Below are positions 55,338-63,213 of a DNA stretch of 64,000 nt, piece by piece. A program made the position numbers and the translations under genes. The DNA is from Nocardioides renjunii (GTDB lineage: Bacteria; Actinomycetota; Actinomycetes; Propionibacteriales; Nocardioidaceae), in NCBI RefSeq assembly GCF_034661175.1, contig NZ_CP141058.1, forward strand, positions 4,092,001 to 4,156,000, in the 5' to 3' direction. The number at the start of each line of letters is the position of its first letter. The stretch's first letter is position 1. The notes under the pieces are model-generated. The model was not told where the DNA came from, ran no database searches, and worked only from the letters and a program-made list of their open reading frames with translations.

Positions 55338-55504
55338 CACATGACCTTTCGGGCAGGAACACGGCCCAGTGAGCCGTCCGCGTCGCGACGGCGCCTGCAG
55401 GAGGAGGGCTGCGCCCGGAGGAGCGCAGCGGGGGAGGTCGCCGCAACGACGACGACGGCGCCGTCTCCCAGCGACGCGGACACGGCGAAGCGGAGCGAGC
55501 CCAT
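55337..55504 (-). CDS. possible 55-codon bridging ORF between bkdB and bkdC
   Basis: ATG 55504 overlaps the bkdB stop as TGATG, and the TGA at 55339-55337 overlaps the bkdC ATG, also as TGATG. Its 55 residues begin MGSLRFAVSASLGDGAVVV and end in a basic segment, with no known domain. The region contains GCTGCGC-8-GCGCAGC, a strong hairpin. Double coupling supports translation, but the sequence may be an inserted REP-like repeat whose frame is open by chance. Confidence 0.4.
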   Translation of the reverse strand: MGSLRFAVSASLGDGAVVVVAATSPAALLRAQPSSCRRRRDADGSLGRVPARKVM

Positions 55505-56496
55505 CAGTACGAGAAGCTGCGGTCGACGGCGTCGAGCACCCGGTCGAGGTCGGGGAGGTACTCCTCCTCGATCCGCGACGGCGGGTAGGGCGTGTCGAAC
55601 GCGCCGACGCGGAGCACCGGCGCCTCGAGGGAGTAGAAGCACTGCTCGGTGACCCGGGCCGCGAGCTCGGCGCCCATGCCGAGGTTGACGTGGGCCTCGT
55701 GGGTGACCACGCAGCGACCGGTGCGGCGTACGGACTCGTAGACCGGCGCCATGTCGAGCGGCGAGAGGGTGCGCAGGTCGATGACCTCGAGGCTGCGGCC
55801 CTCGGACTCGGCGGCCTCGGCGCACTTGAGCGCCGTCTTCACCGTCGGGCCGTAGGCGAGCACCGTGGCATCGGTGCCGGGCCGGACGACGCGCGAGGTG
55901 AACAGCGGCTCGGGGGTGGCCGACTCGTCGAGCTCGGCCTTGTCGGCGTGGTACTGCCGCTTGGGCTCGAGGAAGATCACCGGGTCGTCGTGGGCGATGG
56001 CCTGCTGGATCATCCAGTAGCCGTCGACCGGGTTGGAGCAGGCGACGACCTTGAGGCCGGGGGTGTGCGCGAACTGCGCCTCGGGGCTCTCGGAGTGGTG
56101 CTCGACCGCGCCGATGCCGCCGCCGAAGGGGATGCGGATGACGATCGGCATCTTCACCTTGCCCTGCGAGCGGTAGGTGTACTTCGCGACCTGGCACACG
56201 ATCTGGTCGTAGGCGGGGTAGACGAAGCCGTCGAACTGGATCTCCACGACGGGGCGGTAGCCGCGCAGCGCCATGCCGACCGCGGTGCCGACGATGCCGG
56301 ACTCCGCGAGGGGGCTGTCGATGACGCGGTCCTCGCCGAAGTCCTTCTGCAGGCCGTCGGTGATGCGGAAGACGCCGCCGAGCTTGCCGACGTCCTCGCC
56401 CATCAGCAGGACCTTGTCGTCGTCCTCCATCGCCTTGCGCAGGCCCATGTTGAGGCCCTTGGCGAGGGTGATCTTCTGCGTGGTGGCGGTGCTCAT
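55504..56496 (-). CDS. bkdB: branched-chain alpha-keto acid dehydrogenase E1 beta subunit
   Basis: 330 aa from ATG 56496, overlapping bkdA stop (ATGA). Typical beta-subunit features: LMGEDVGKLGGVFRIT, DSPLAESGIVGTAVGMAL, RIPFGGGIGAVEHHSES and TYRSQGK. It forms the thiamine-dependent E1 heterotetramer with BkdA and acylates the lipoyl lysine of BkdC. Spacing and order support a single operon bkdA-bkdB-(small ORF)-bkdC. Confidence 0.93.
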   Translation of the reverse strand: MSTATTQKITLAKGLNMGLRKAMEDDDKVLLMGEDVGKLGGVFRITDGLQKDFGEDRVIDSPLAESGIVGTAVGMALRGYRPVVEIQFDGFVYPAYDQIVCQVAKYTYRSQGKVKMPIVIRIPFGGGIGAVEHHSESPEAQFAHTPGLKVVACSNPVDGYWMIQQAIAHDDPVIFLEPKRQYHADKAELDESATPEPLFTSRVVRPGTDATVLAYGPTVKTALKCAEAAESEGRSLEVIDLRTLSPLDMAPVYESVRRTGRCVVTHEAHVNLGMGAELAARVTEQCFYSLEAPVLRVGAFDTPYPPSRIEEEYLPDLDRVLDAVDRSFSY

Positions 56497-57665
56497 GCGT
56501 GGGACTCCTCAAACGACTCGAGGTAGGCCGCGAAGCCGTCGCGCTGGGCGGCGATCTCCTCGGTCATCTCGCTGAAGACGTAGCCGAACTGGTCCAGCGG
56601 CTTGGGGTCGGGCAGCGCCTTGCAGCCCTCGCGGAGGTGGTGGCCCAGCTCCTTGGCCTCGGCGTCGAGGCTGTCGAAGAACTCCTGGTCGACCAGGCCG
56701 TTGCGGCGCAGGTAGACCTTGAGCCGCTCGATCGGGTCCTTGAGCTTCCAGTGCTCGAGCTCGTCGTTGAGGCGGTAGCGCGTCGGGTCGTCCGTCGTGG
56801 TGTGCGCGCCCATCCGGTAGGTGTAGGCCTCGACGAACGACGGACCGTTGCCCTCGCGCGCCCGCTGCAGCGCGGCCTTGGTGACGGCGTACGTCGCCAG
56901 CACGTCGTTGCCGTCGACGCGGATGCCCGGGAAGCCGAAGCCCAGCGCTCGCTGGTAGAGCGGGATCCGGGTCTGGCGCTCGATCGGCTCCGAGATGGCC
57001 CACTGGTTGTTCTGGCAGAAGAACACGACGGGGGCGTTGTAGGACGCGGCGAAGATGAACGCCTCGTTGACGTCGCCCTGCGAGGACGCGCCGTCGCCGA
57101 AGTGGGCGATCACGGCAGCGTCGCGCTCCGGGTCGCCGGTGCCGACGACGCCGTCGCGCTGCATGCCCATGGCGTAGCCGGTGGCGTGGAGCGTCTGGGC
57201 GCCGATGACGATCGTGTAGAGGCCGAAGTTGTTCTCGTTGGGGTCCCAACCGCCCTGGTCGACCCCGCGGAAGAGGCCGAGCAGCCGCAGCGGGTCGACG
57301 CCCTTGCAGTAGGCGACGCCGTGCTCGCGGTAGGTCGGGAAGACGTAGTCCTGCGGGCGCAGCGCGCGGCCGGCGCCGATCTGGGCGGCTTCCTGGCCGA
57401 GCAGCTGGGCCCAGATGCCGAGCTCGCCGTGGCGCTGGAGCGCGGTGGCCTCGACGTCGATGCGCCGGGTCAGGACCATGTCGCGGTAGAGCCCGCGCAG
57501 CTCCTCGGCGGAGAAGTCGTGGTCGAACTCGGGGTGGTGGACGCGCTCGCCCTCGGGCGTCAGCAGCTGGACGAGGTCGGGGCCACCGTCGGACTGGGAG
57601 GGTCCGAAGACCTCCGCAAGGTCGGGGCCGAAGGTGTCACTCCGGGGGGAGGCAGGGTCGGACAA
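56493..57665 (-). CDS. bkdA: branched-chain alpha-keto acid dehydrogenase E1 alpha subunit
   Basis: 390 aa from a TTG at 57665: AAGGAG ends six bases upstream, whereas a TTG at 57680 would leave that site inside the gene. The thiamine-binding region is FGDGASSQGDVNEAFIFAA, ending FFCQNNQWAIS; RYRLNDE and TYRMGAHTTTDDPT form the E1-alpha phosphorylation-loop region. Branched-chain-type specificity is inferred from gene order and from the SEPIERQTRI context. First gene of the bkd operon. Confidence 0.92.
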   Translation of the reverse strand: MSDPASPRSDTFGPDLAEVFGPSQSDGGPDLVQLLTPEGERVHHPEFDHDFSAEELRGLYRDMVLTRRIDVEATALQRHGELGIWAQLLGQEAAQIGAGRALRPQDYVFPTYREHGVAYCKGVDPLRLLGLFRGVDQGGWDPNENNFGLYTIVIGAQTLHATGYAMGMQRDGVVGTGDPERDAAVIAHFGDGASSQGDVNEAFIFAASYNAPVVFFCQNNQWAISEPIERQTRIPLYQRALGFGFPGIRVDGNDVLATYAVTKAALQRAREGNGPSFVEAYTYRMGAHTTTDDPTRYRLNDELEHWKLKDPIERLKVYLRRNGLVDQEFFDSLDAEAKELGHHLREGCKALPDPKPLDQFGYVFSEMTEEIAAQRDGFAAYLESFEESHA

Positions 57666-57828
57666 CGCACTCTCCTTCAACAGCTAGCGGCAGTCGCGGG
57701 ATCGCCGGACGCCGACGGCTTGCAGCGTGGTCGTCGGCGTGTGTGACCCCGACCACATGATGGGGCTCAACGTATCGGCCGCAGCCTGCCAGCACCAATC
57801 TGGGTGGGGCTGCGGCGACCCCCTGCAG

Positions 57829-57861
57829 GCCTCGCTCAGGCCTCGCTCAGGCCTCGGTCAG
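57829..57861. repeat. 11-bp tandem repeat, three copies, at the end of the GST-family gene
   Basis: The unit GCCTCGCTCAG occurs at 57829, 57840 and, with one C-to-G change, at 57851. The last copy contains the stop codon of the GST-family gene (minus strand). Because the unit is 11 bp, the copies put TGA in all three frames downstream of that stop. Confidence 0.75.
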
Positions 57862-58847
57862 CCGCGTCCGTGCGGGGTGCGCCAGACCTCCGGGTCGGGT
57901 CCCGCGGGGACGATCTGCGTCGGGTTGATGTCGGTGTGCACGACGTAGTAGTGCTGCTTGATCTGGTCGAAGTCGACCTCGTCGCCGAAGCCGGGCGTCT
58001 GGAACAGGTCGCGGGCGTAGCCCCACAGGTTCGGCATCTCGGTGAGCTTGTTGCGGTTGCACTTGAAGTGGCCGTGGTAGACCGCGTCGAAGCGGGCCAG
58101 CGTCGTGAACAGCCGCACATCGGCCTCGGTGATCGCGTCACCCATCAGGTAGCGGCGGTCGGCGAGCCGCTCCTCGAGCCAGTCCATCGCCGTCCACAGC
58201 CGCGCGTACGCATCCTCGTACGCCTCCTGCGAGCCGGCGAAGCCGCAGCGGTAGACGCCGTTGTTGACCTCGGTGAAGACCCGCTTCATGACCCCCTCCA
58301 TCTCCTCGCGGAACTCGGCGGGCCACAGGTCCGGGGCGTCGGGGCGGTGGTGCTCGCGCCACTCGAAGAACAGGTCGTGGGTGATCTGCGGGAAGTCGTT
58401 GGTGACGACCGCGCCCGACTCGACGTCGACGACGGCCGGGACGGTGATGCCGCGCGGGTAGTCGGGGTGGCGGGCGAAGTAGGCCTCCTGCAGCCGCTCG
58501 ATCCCGAGCACCGGGTCGCGGCCGTCGGGGTCGAGGTCGAAGGTCCAGCTGCGCTCGTCGTGCGTCGGACCGGGCGCGCCCCACGAGATGACGTCCTCCA
58601 GGCCGAGGAGCTGGCGGACGATGATCGAGCGGTGCGCCCAGGGGCAGGCGCGCGCGGCGACGAGGCGGTAGCGCCCGGGCGCGACGTCCCACACCTGCAC
58701 GTCGCGCGGGCTGTCCTTGGAGCCGCTCGGGAAGCGGTCGTCGAGCGGGTCCGCGGACCGCTCCCCGGCTAGGACCCGGTCGGGGATGTAGGACATGTCG
58801 CGCTCGAAGGGCTGGCCCTTGGTCGTGTAGCTCGCCTTGTCGTTCAC
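57858..58847 (-). CDS. glutathione S-transferase xi-class (glutathionyl/mycothiolyl-hydroquinone reductase) family protein
   Basis: 329 aa from GTG 58847 (leaderless box TACGGT). The thioredoxin-like N-terminal domain has the xi-class site ACPWAHR with catalytic Cys68; conserved WTFD, then the helical domain with VNNGVYRCGFAGSQEAYE and a C-terminal NPTQIVPAGP, all typical of S-glutathionyl-hydroquinone reductases. Actinobacteria of this kind make mycothiol rather than glutathione, so it may reduce mycothiolyl-quinones. Not linked by context to a pathway. Confidence 0.88.
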   Translation of the reverse strand: MNDKASYTTKGQPFERDMSYIPDRVLAGERSADPLDDRFPSGSKDSPRDVQVWDVAPGRYRLVAARACPWAHRSIIVRQLLGLEDVISWGAPGPTHDERSWTFDLDPDGRDPVLGIERLQEAYFARHPDYPRGITVPAVVDVESGAVVTNDFPQITHDLFFEWREHHRPDAPDLWPAEFREEMEGVMKRVFTEVNNGVYRCGFAGSQEAYEDAYARLWTAMDWLEERLADRRYLMGDAITEADVRLFTTLARFDAVYHGHFKCNRNKLTEMPNLWGYARDLFQTPGFGDEVDFDQIKQHYYVVHTDINPTQIVPAGPDPEVWRTPHGRG

Positions 58848-58853
58848 TCTTCA

Positions 58854-58859
58854 ACCGTA
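58854..58859 (-). promoter_or_regulatory. leaderless -10 box (TACGGT) for the GST-family gene
   Basis: TACGGT on the minus strand, six bases before GTG 58847. Confidence 0.45.
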
Positions 58860-58866
58860 CTCGCGT

Positions 58867-59946
58867 CTACGCCGGCGCGAAGCGGGCGGCCAGCTCGACG
58901 ACCCGGTCGAACGCCTCGGTCTCGCCGATGCTGACGCGGACGCCGTCGCCGGCGAAGGGCCGCACGGAGATCCCGACCTCGCCGCACGCGGCCGCGAAGT
59001 CGAGGGACCGGTCGCCGAGCGGGAACCACACGAAGTTGCCCTGGGCGTCGGGCAGGTCCCAGCCGACGTCCCGGAGCCGGGTGACCAGGTCGGCGCGACG
59101 CGCCACGAGGTCCTCGACCCGCTCGAACAGCTCGTCGCGGGCCTCGAGGGAGGCGATCGCCGCGGCCTGCGCGACGTGGCTGACCCCGAACGGCAGCGAG
59201 ACCGCGCGGAGAGCGGCGGCCAGCGGCGCCGGCCCGACGGCATAGCCGACGCGGAAGCCGGCGAGGCCGTAGGCCTTGGAGAACGTGCGGGTCAGGACCA
59301 CGTTGTCGTGGCGCTGGTAGGTCGCGATCCCGTCGATGGCGTCGTCCATCCGCACGAACTCGAGGTAGGCCTCGTCCACGACGACCAGCACGTGGGAGGG
59401 GATGCGTGCGATGAACGCGTCGAGCTCGGACTGCGTCACCGCCGGTCCGGTCGGGTTGTTGGGGGTGCAGACGATGACGACCTTCGTGCGGTCGGTGACC
59501 GCGGCCGCCATCGCGTCGAGGTCGTGGCGGCCGTCGGCGGTGACGGGCACCCGTACGCTCGTCGCGCCGCCGACCGTGACGGCGATGGGGTAGGCCTCGA
59601 AGGAGCGCCAGGCGTAGACGACCTCGTCGCCGGGCTCGCAGAAGGCGTTGACCACCTGGTAGATCAGCCCGACGGACCCCGTGGCCGCGGCGAGGTGCTC
59701 GACCGGGACGCCCATCGCCTCGCCGAGGGCGGCGTAGAGTGCGGTGCTGCCCATGTCGGGATAGCGGTTCATCTCCGCCGCGGCCGCCGTGGCGGCCTCG
59801 AGCACACCGGGCAGCGGCGGGTAGGGGTTCTCGTTCGAGGACAGCTTGAATGACGTCAGCCCGGGTCGGGCGACAGGCGGCTTGCCGGCGACGTACGCAG
59901 GGATGGCGAGCACGTTGGGCCGGGGCTGGGGCGCGTCGGTGGACAT
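58867..59946 (-). CDS. hisC: histidinol-phosphate/aromatic aminotransferase (PLP, class I)
   Basis: 359 aa from ATG 59946. HisC/Pat hallmarks: KLSSNENPYPPLPGV, NRYPD, TGSVGLIYQVV, VCTPNNPTG, VDEAYLEF, and the PLP lysine in TFSKAYGLAGFRVGYA. Actinobacteria often have a second HisC-like enzyme acting as phenylalanine aminotransferase (Pat). No other his genes are near, so Pat is at least as likely as HisC. The gene has a leaderless TAGGGT box six bases before ATG. Confidence 0.88.
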   Translation of the reverse strand: MSTDAPQPRPNVLAIPAYVAGKPPVARPGLTSFKLSSNENPYPPLPGVLEAATAAAAEMNRYPDMGSTALYAALGEAMGVPVEHLAAATGSVGLIYQVVNAFCEPGDEVVYAWRSFEAYPIAVTVGGATSVRVPVTADGRHDLDAMAAAVTDRTKVVIVCTPNNPTGPAVTQSELDAFIARIPSHVLVVVDEAYLEFVRMDDAIDGIATYQRHDNVVLTRTFSKAYGLAGFRVGYAVGPAPLAAALRAVSLPFGVSHVAQAAAIASLEARDELFERVEDLVARRADLVTRLRDVGWDLPDAQGNFVWFPLGDRSLDFAAACGEVGISVRPFAGDGVRVSIGETEAFDRVVELAARFAPA

Positions 59947-59952
59947 GCCCGC

Positions 59953-59958
59953 ACCCTA
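59953..59958 (-). promoter_or_regulatory. leaderless -10 box (TAGGGT) for the aminotransferase gene
   Basis: TAGGGT on the minus strand ends six bases before ATG 59946. It overlaps the end of the vanZ-like coding region. Confidence 0.5.
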
Positions 59959-60516
59959 GTGATCGGCCCGGCGGCCCCGCCACGGCGTGAGGACCGGCAG
60001 CAGCACGAGCCCGACGACGAACCCGATGCCCGCGCCGAGGACGTTGTCGACCAGGTCGGTGACGTCGCAGGCGCGGTCGATCCGGGCGAGCTGGAGCTGG
60101 GTGAGCTCGATGGCGAGGCTGTAGGCCGCGAGCAGCCCGAGGCCGACCGGCGCGAGCACCAGCCCCGACCACCAGCGACCGAGGGCCAGCACGAGGAATG
60201 CGCCGGCGGGGACGAACAGCAGCACGTTGAGGGTGCGTTGGTCGAAACCGAGGACCTCGAAGGCCGCCCCGGTCGGGCCGCCGTAGTCCCACGAGCAGGA
60301 CTCGCTGCGGCTCTCCGCGGGGACGATGCCGACGTCGGGACGGGTCGGCACGAGCGTCACGAGCGCGATGGCGACCAGCGACCAGAGGAGCCCGGACACG
60401 GACACCGCGGTCACCGTGCCGAGCCGCGCACGCAGCGCGAGCGCGAGCAGCACCGCGGCGGTCCCGGCCACGAGGGCGCCGAGCACCATCACGCCCACGC
60501 CGCCGATCGAGACCAT
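59956..60516 (-). CDS. VanZ-family membrane protein
   Basis: 186 aa, four to five membrane segments. The VanZ-like pair RTLNVLLFVPAGAFLVLAL and AAYSLAIELTQLQLARIDR, then VTDLVDNVLGAGIGFVVG, match the family core (N-x-LLFxPxG, ExxQ, D-x2-DxxxNxxG). Function of the family is unclear; some members affect teicoplanin resistance or membrane insertion. A TAACCT box lies six bases before ATG 60516. Confidence 0.88.
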   Translation of the reverse strand: MVSIGGVGVMVLGALVAGTAAVLLALALRARLGTVTAVSVSGLLWSLVAIALVTLVPTRPDVGIVPAESRSESCSWDYGGPTGAAFEVLGFDQRTLNVLLFVPAGAFLVLALGRWWSGLVLAPVGLGLLAAYSLAIELTQLQLARIDRACDVTDLVDNVLGAGIGFVVGLVLLPVLTPWRGRRADH

Positions 60517-60522
60517 CGGGCG

Positions 60523-60528
60523 AGGTTA
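60523..60528 (-). promoter_or_regulatory. leaderless -10 box (TAACCT) for the vanZ-like gene
   Basis: TAACCT on the minus strand, six bases before ATG 60516. It lies 17 bp from the divergent -10 of the holin-like gene. Confidence 0.5.
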
Positions 60529-60545
60529 GCCGCGAGCGCCCCCGC

Positions 60546-60551
60546 TACTGT
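60546..60551 (+). promoter_or_regulatory. leaderless -10 box (TACTGT) for the holin-family gene
   Basis: TACTGT, six bases, then ATG 60558. Only 41 bp separate this start from the vanZ-like start on the other strand. Confidence 0.5.
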
Positions 60552-60557
60552 CGTGGC

Positions 60558-60947
60558 ATGCGTTTCGTGACCTGGCTGCTGACGTACGCCGCCGGCCTGG
60601 CCGTGGCCGCGCAGCTGCTCGACGGCATCCGGTTCGACGGGCCCGCCACCGGGCAGGCCGAGCTGCAGGAGAAGATCCTGCCGCTGCTGCTGGTCGCGCT
60701 GATCCTCGGCCTGGTGTCGACCTTCATCGAGCCGGTGATCAAGCTGCTGTCGCTGCCGTTCATCATCCTGACGCTCGGCTTCCTGCTGCTCGTCATCAAC
60801 GCGCTCATGCTGCTGCTGACCGCGCGGCTCGCCGACGCCTTCGACCTCGGCTTCCACGTCGACGGCTTCTGGAGCGCGCTCGTCGGCGCCCTGATCATCA
60901 CGGTCGTCGGCTGGGGCGTCCGGACGGCGCTGCCGGCGCGGGACTGA
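60558..60947 (+). CDS. phage holin family (Mycobacterial 4TM-type) membrane protein
   Basis: 129 aa with four hydrophobic segments and the pattern ALILGLVSTFIEPVIKLLSL, PFIILTLGFLLLVINALML typical of the phage_holin_4-type family found in chromosomes. It is a small inner-membrane protein; a real lysis role is not implied. It is followed four bases later by the phosphatase gene, forming a three-gene unit with the kinase-fold gene. Confidence 0.85.
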   Translation: MRFVTWLLTYAAGLAVAAQLLDGIRFDGPATGQAELQEKILPLLLVALILGLVSTFIEPVIKLLSLPFIILTLGFLLLVINALMLLLTARLADAFDLGFHVDGFWSALVGALIITVVGWGVRTALPARD

Positions 60948-60950
60948 CCC

Positions 60951-61463
60951 GTGGCCCAGCACCCACCGCAGCTCCCTCCCCCGCGCACGCCGGGGCGCTA
61001 CTGCATCGCCCTGGTCTGCCTGGGCAACATCTGCCGCTCGCCCACGGCCCACGTCGTGCTCGAGCGCCGGCTGGTCGAGGCTGGGCTCGCCGACCGCGTC
61101 GAGGTCGCCTCGTCCGGCACCGGCGGCTGGCACGTCGGCAACCCGATGGACGACCGCGCCGCCGCGACCCTCACCGCCGCGGGCTACGACCCCAGCCGGC
61201 ACCGCGCCCGGCAGTACGACGCCAGCTGGCCCGAGGCGTACGACCTCGTCCTGGTGATGGACGAGGCCAACCTGGCCGACGTGCGGGGACGCACCGACCG
61301 GGTGGGCCTGTTCCGTGACTTCGATCCGATCGATCCCGGGGCCGAGGTACCCGACCCGTACTACGGTGGGGCCGACGGCTTCGAGGAGGTGCTGGCGATG
61401 GTCGAGCGCACGAACGACGCGATCGTGACGGCACTGCACGACGCGGTGGCGGACCCCGGCTGA
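60951..61463 (+). CDS. low-molecular-weight protein-tyrosine phosphatase
   Basis: 170 aa from GTG 60951. The P-loop CLGNICRSP gives Cys23 and Arg29, with the general acid Asp in VPDPYYGG. A Pro-rich N-terminal extension of about 15 residues precedes the fold. It dephosphorylates Tyr-phosphorylated proteins in the cytoplasm or after secretion, as the PtpA type does. Its stop and the next ATG overlap (TGATG). Confidence 0.93.
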   Translation: MAQHPPQLPPPRTPGRYCIALVCLGNICRSPTAHVVLERRLVEAGLADRVEVASSGTGGWHVGNPMDDRAAATLTAAGYDPSRHRARQYDASWPEAYDLVLVMDEANLADVRGRTDRVGLFRDFDPIDPGAEVPDPYYGGADGFEEVLAMVERTNDAIVTALHDAVADPG

Positions 61464-62326
61464 TGGCCCGTCAGCCACTGGCCGCCCGGCGTGCGGAGGA
61501 GCTCCTCGGCACGCCCGTGGTCGCGACGGCTCCCGTGGCCGGCGGCGACATCGCCACCGCGACCCGGCTGCGGCTCTCGAGCGGCCAGACGGCGCTGATG
61601 AAGACGCTGCCGCACGCGCCGGAGGGGTTCTTCGAGGCCGAGGCCGCCGGCCTGCGGTGGCTCTCCGAGGTCGAGGGTGGCGTCCCGCTGCCCGAGGTGC
61701 TCGCGGCGGCCAGCGACTGCGTGGTCCTGGCCTGGGTCGAGCAGAGCTCCAAGACGCCGCCCGAGGCGGCCGTCGCGTTCGGCCAGCAGCTCGCCACCAC
61801 CCACGCCGCCGGCGCGGAGGAGTGGGGGCTCGCGCACGACGGCTTCATCGGCCGCCTCCCGATGCCCAACCGGACGGCCGGGTCGTGGCCGGAGTTCTAC
61901 GCCGTGCGCCGCGTGCTGCCCTACCTCAAGCTGGCGCGCGACCGCGGTGCGATCACCGACCCCGACGCGGCCGCCGTCGAGGCGGTGGTGGGCCGGCTGA
62001 CCGACCTGATCCCCGAGGAGACGCCTGCCCGGCTGCACGGCGACCTCTGGAACGGCAACTGCCTGTGGGGCCAGGACCTCGCCATCCACGTCATCGACCC
62101 GGCGGCCTACGGCGGCCACCGCGAGGTCGACCTGGCGATGCTCCACCTCTTCGGGCTCACGCACCTGCCGCGGGTGATGGCGGCCTACGACGAGGCGCAC
62201 CCGCTCGCCGACGGCTGGGAGGACCGGCTGGGCCTCCACCAGCTCTTCCCGCTCCTCGTGCACGCGTGCATGTTCGGCGGCGGCTACGGCGCCCGGGCCG
62301 GGGCGATCGCAGCGCGGTACGCCTGA
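61463..62326 (+). CDS. fructosamine/ketosamine-3-kinase family protein
   Basis: 287 aa from ATG 61463. The protein-kinase-like fold shows VAGGDIATATRLRLSSGQTA, the Lys in ALMKTLP, LHGDLWNGNCLW (catalytic Asp), and IDPAAYGGHREVDLAM (DPA as metal Asp). This family phosphorylates glycated lysine residues so that they fall off. Coupling to the LMW phosphatase is common in actinobacteria and suggests protein-damage repair. Confidence 0.9.
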   Translation: MARQPLAARRAEELLGTPVVATAPVAGGDIATATRLRLSSGQTALMKTLPHAPEGFFEAEAAGLRWLSEVEGGVPLPEVLAAASDCVVLAWVEQSSKTPPEAAVAFGQQLATTHAAGAEEWGLAHDGFIGRLPMPNRTAGSWPEFYAVRRVLPYLKLARDRGAITDPDAAAVEAVVGRLTDLIPEETPARLHGDLWNGNCLWGQDLAIHVIDPAAYGGHREVDLAMLHLFGLTHLPRVMAAYDEAHPLADGWEDRLGLHQLFPLLVHACMFGGGYGARAGAIAARYA

Positions 62327-62361
62327 TGGCCGGCGCCGACGCCTGACCTCGGACCCGAGCC

Positions 62362-63138
62362 CTAGGCGGGTGCGCCGCGCAGGCGCACGGAGAGGCACGT
62401 GACGCACCACTCGAGCTTCTCGAACTCGGTGATGTCGACCGTCACCACGTCCAGGCCGCGCGCCGCGAGCAGGGCGGCGGACTCGGGCGCCGCGGCCGAC
62501 ATGAGCACGCGGTCGTCGCCGAGGAGCACGACGTGGGCACCCTGCTCCTCCGGCACGGCGAGGAAGCGTGGCCAGACGCCCGGGTCGTCCACCAGCGGCT
62601 CGTGGCCGATGACGGTGCCGTCGGGCAGGGCCGTGACCGCGGACTTGAGGTGCAGCACCTTGGTGACGGGGACGCCGGTGACGGTGGCGCCGAGCTCGCT
62701 GAGCAGCGCGGCCAGCTGGTCGACGCCCGCCTGGTTGGTGCGACCGCCGAGGCCCACCCACACCTGGTCGCCGTGGGTCAGCAGGTCGCCGCCGTCGATG
62801 GTCCCCGGCGCCTCGATCGCGGCGATCCGGTAGCCGCGGGCGGCGAGCAGGTCCGCCAGCCCCTCCGTCTCGCCGCGCCGCTCCTCGGCGCCGGGGCGCA
62901 TCAGCACGGCGAGGTCCCCGTGCACGAACACCGGGTCCTCGATGAAGACGCCGTCGGGGTGCGCGTCGGAGGCCGGCGCCTCGACGACGTGCCAGCCGTG
63001 CTCGGTGAATGCGTCGACGTACGCCTGCCACTGGCGCAGCGCCAGGTCGAGATCGACCGGGGTCCGCTCGATGTGGGTGACCAGCCCGTCTGCCAGGGAC
63101 GGCGACGGACGACGGACGAGCGCGAGTCGGCGATCCAT
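62362..63138 (-). CDS. ddaH: dimethylargininase (N,N-dimethylarginine dimethylaminohydrolase) family
   Basis: 258 aa from ATG 63138 with a TACGCT box seven bases upstream. Amidinotransferase-type fold: PDGVFIEDPVFVHGD, TIDGGDLLTHGDQVWVG, HLKSAVTALPDG (catalytic His) and C-terminal Cys in CVTCLSVRL, the second Cys being the expected nucleophile. It hydrolyses methylated arginines or a related guanidino compound to citrulline. Stand-alone gene. Confidence 0.87.
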   Translation of the reverse strand: MDRRLALVRRPSPSLADGLVTHIERTPVDLDLALRQWQAYVDAFTEHGWHVVEAPASDAHPDGVFIEDPVFVHGDLAVLMRPGAEERRGETEGLADLLAARGYRIAAIEAPGTIDGGDLLTHGDQVWVGLGGRTNQAGVDQLAALLSELGATVTGVPVTKVLHLKSAVTALPDGTVIGHEPLVDDPGVWPRFLAVPEEQGAHVVLLGDDRVLMSAAAPESAALLAARGLDVVTVDITEFEKLEWCVTCLSVRLRGAPA

Positions 63139-63145
63139 GCCGCCG

Positions 63146-63151
63146 AGCGTA
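63146..63151 (-). promoter_or_regulatory. leaderless -10 box (TACGCT) for the dimethylargininase gene
   Basis: TACGCT on the minus strand, seven bases before ATG 63138. Confidence 0.4.
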
Positions 63152-63213
63152 GTCAGCCGGCCGGCCGCCGCGACGCTCAGCGTGCGCTCAGGCGCGGCTG
63201 GCATCCTTGCGCT

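Noticed and set aside
60558..60947. Prophage remnant from the holin-family gene
   Set aside because: This four-helix family is commonly chromosomal, and the neighbours are ordinary phosphatase and kinase-fold genes with no phage genes nearby.
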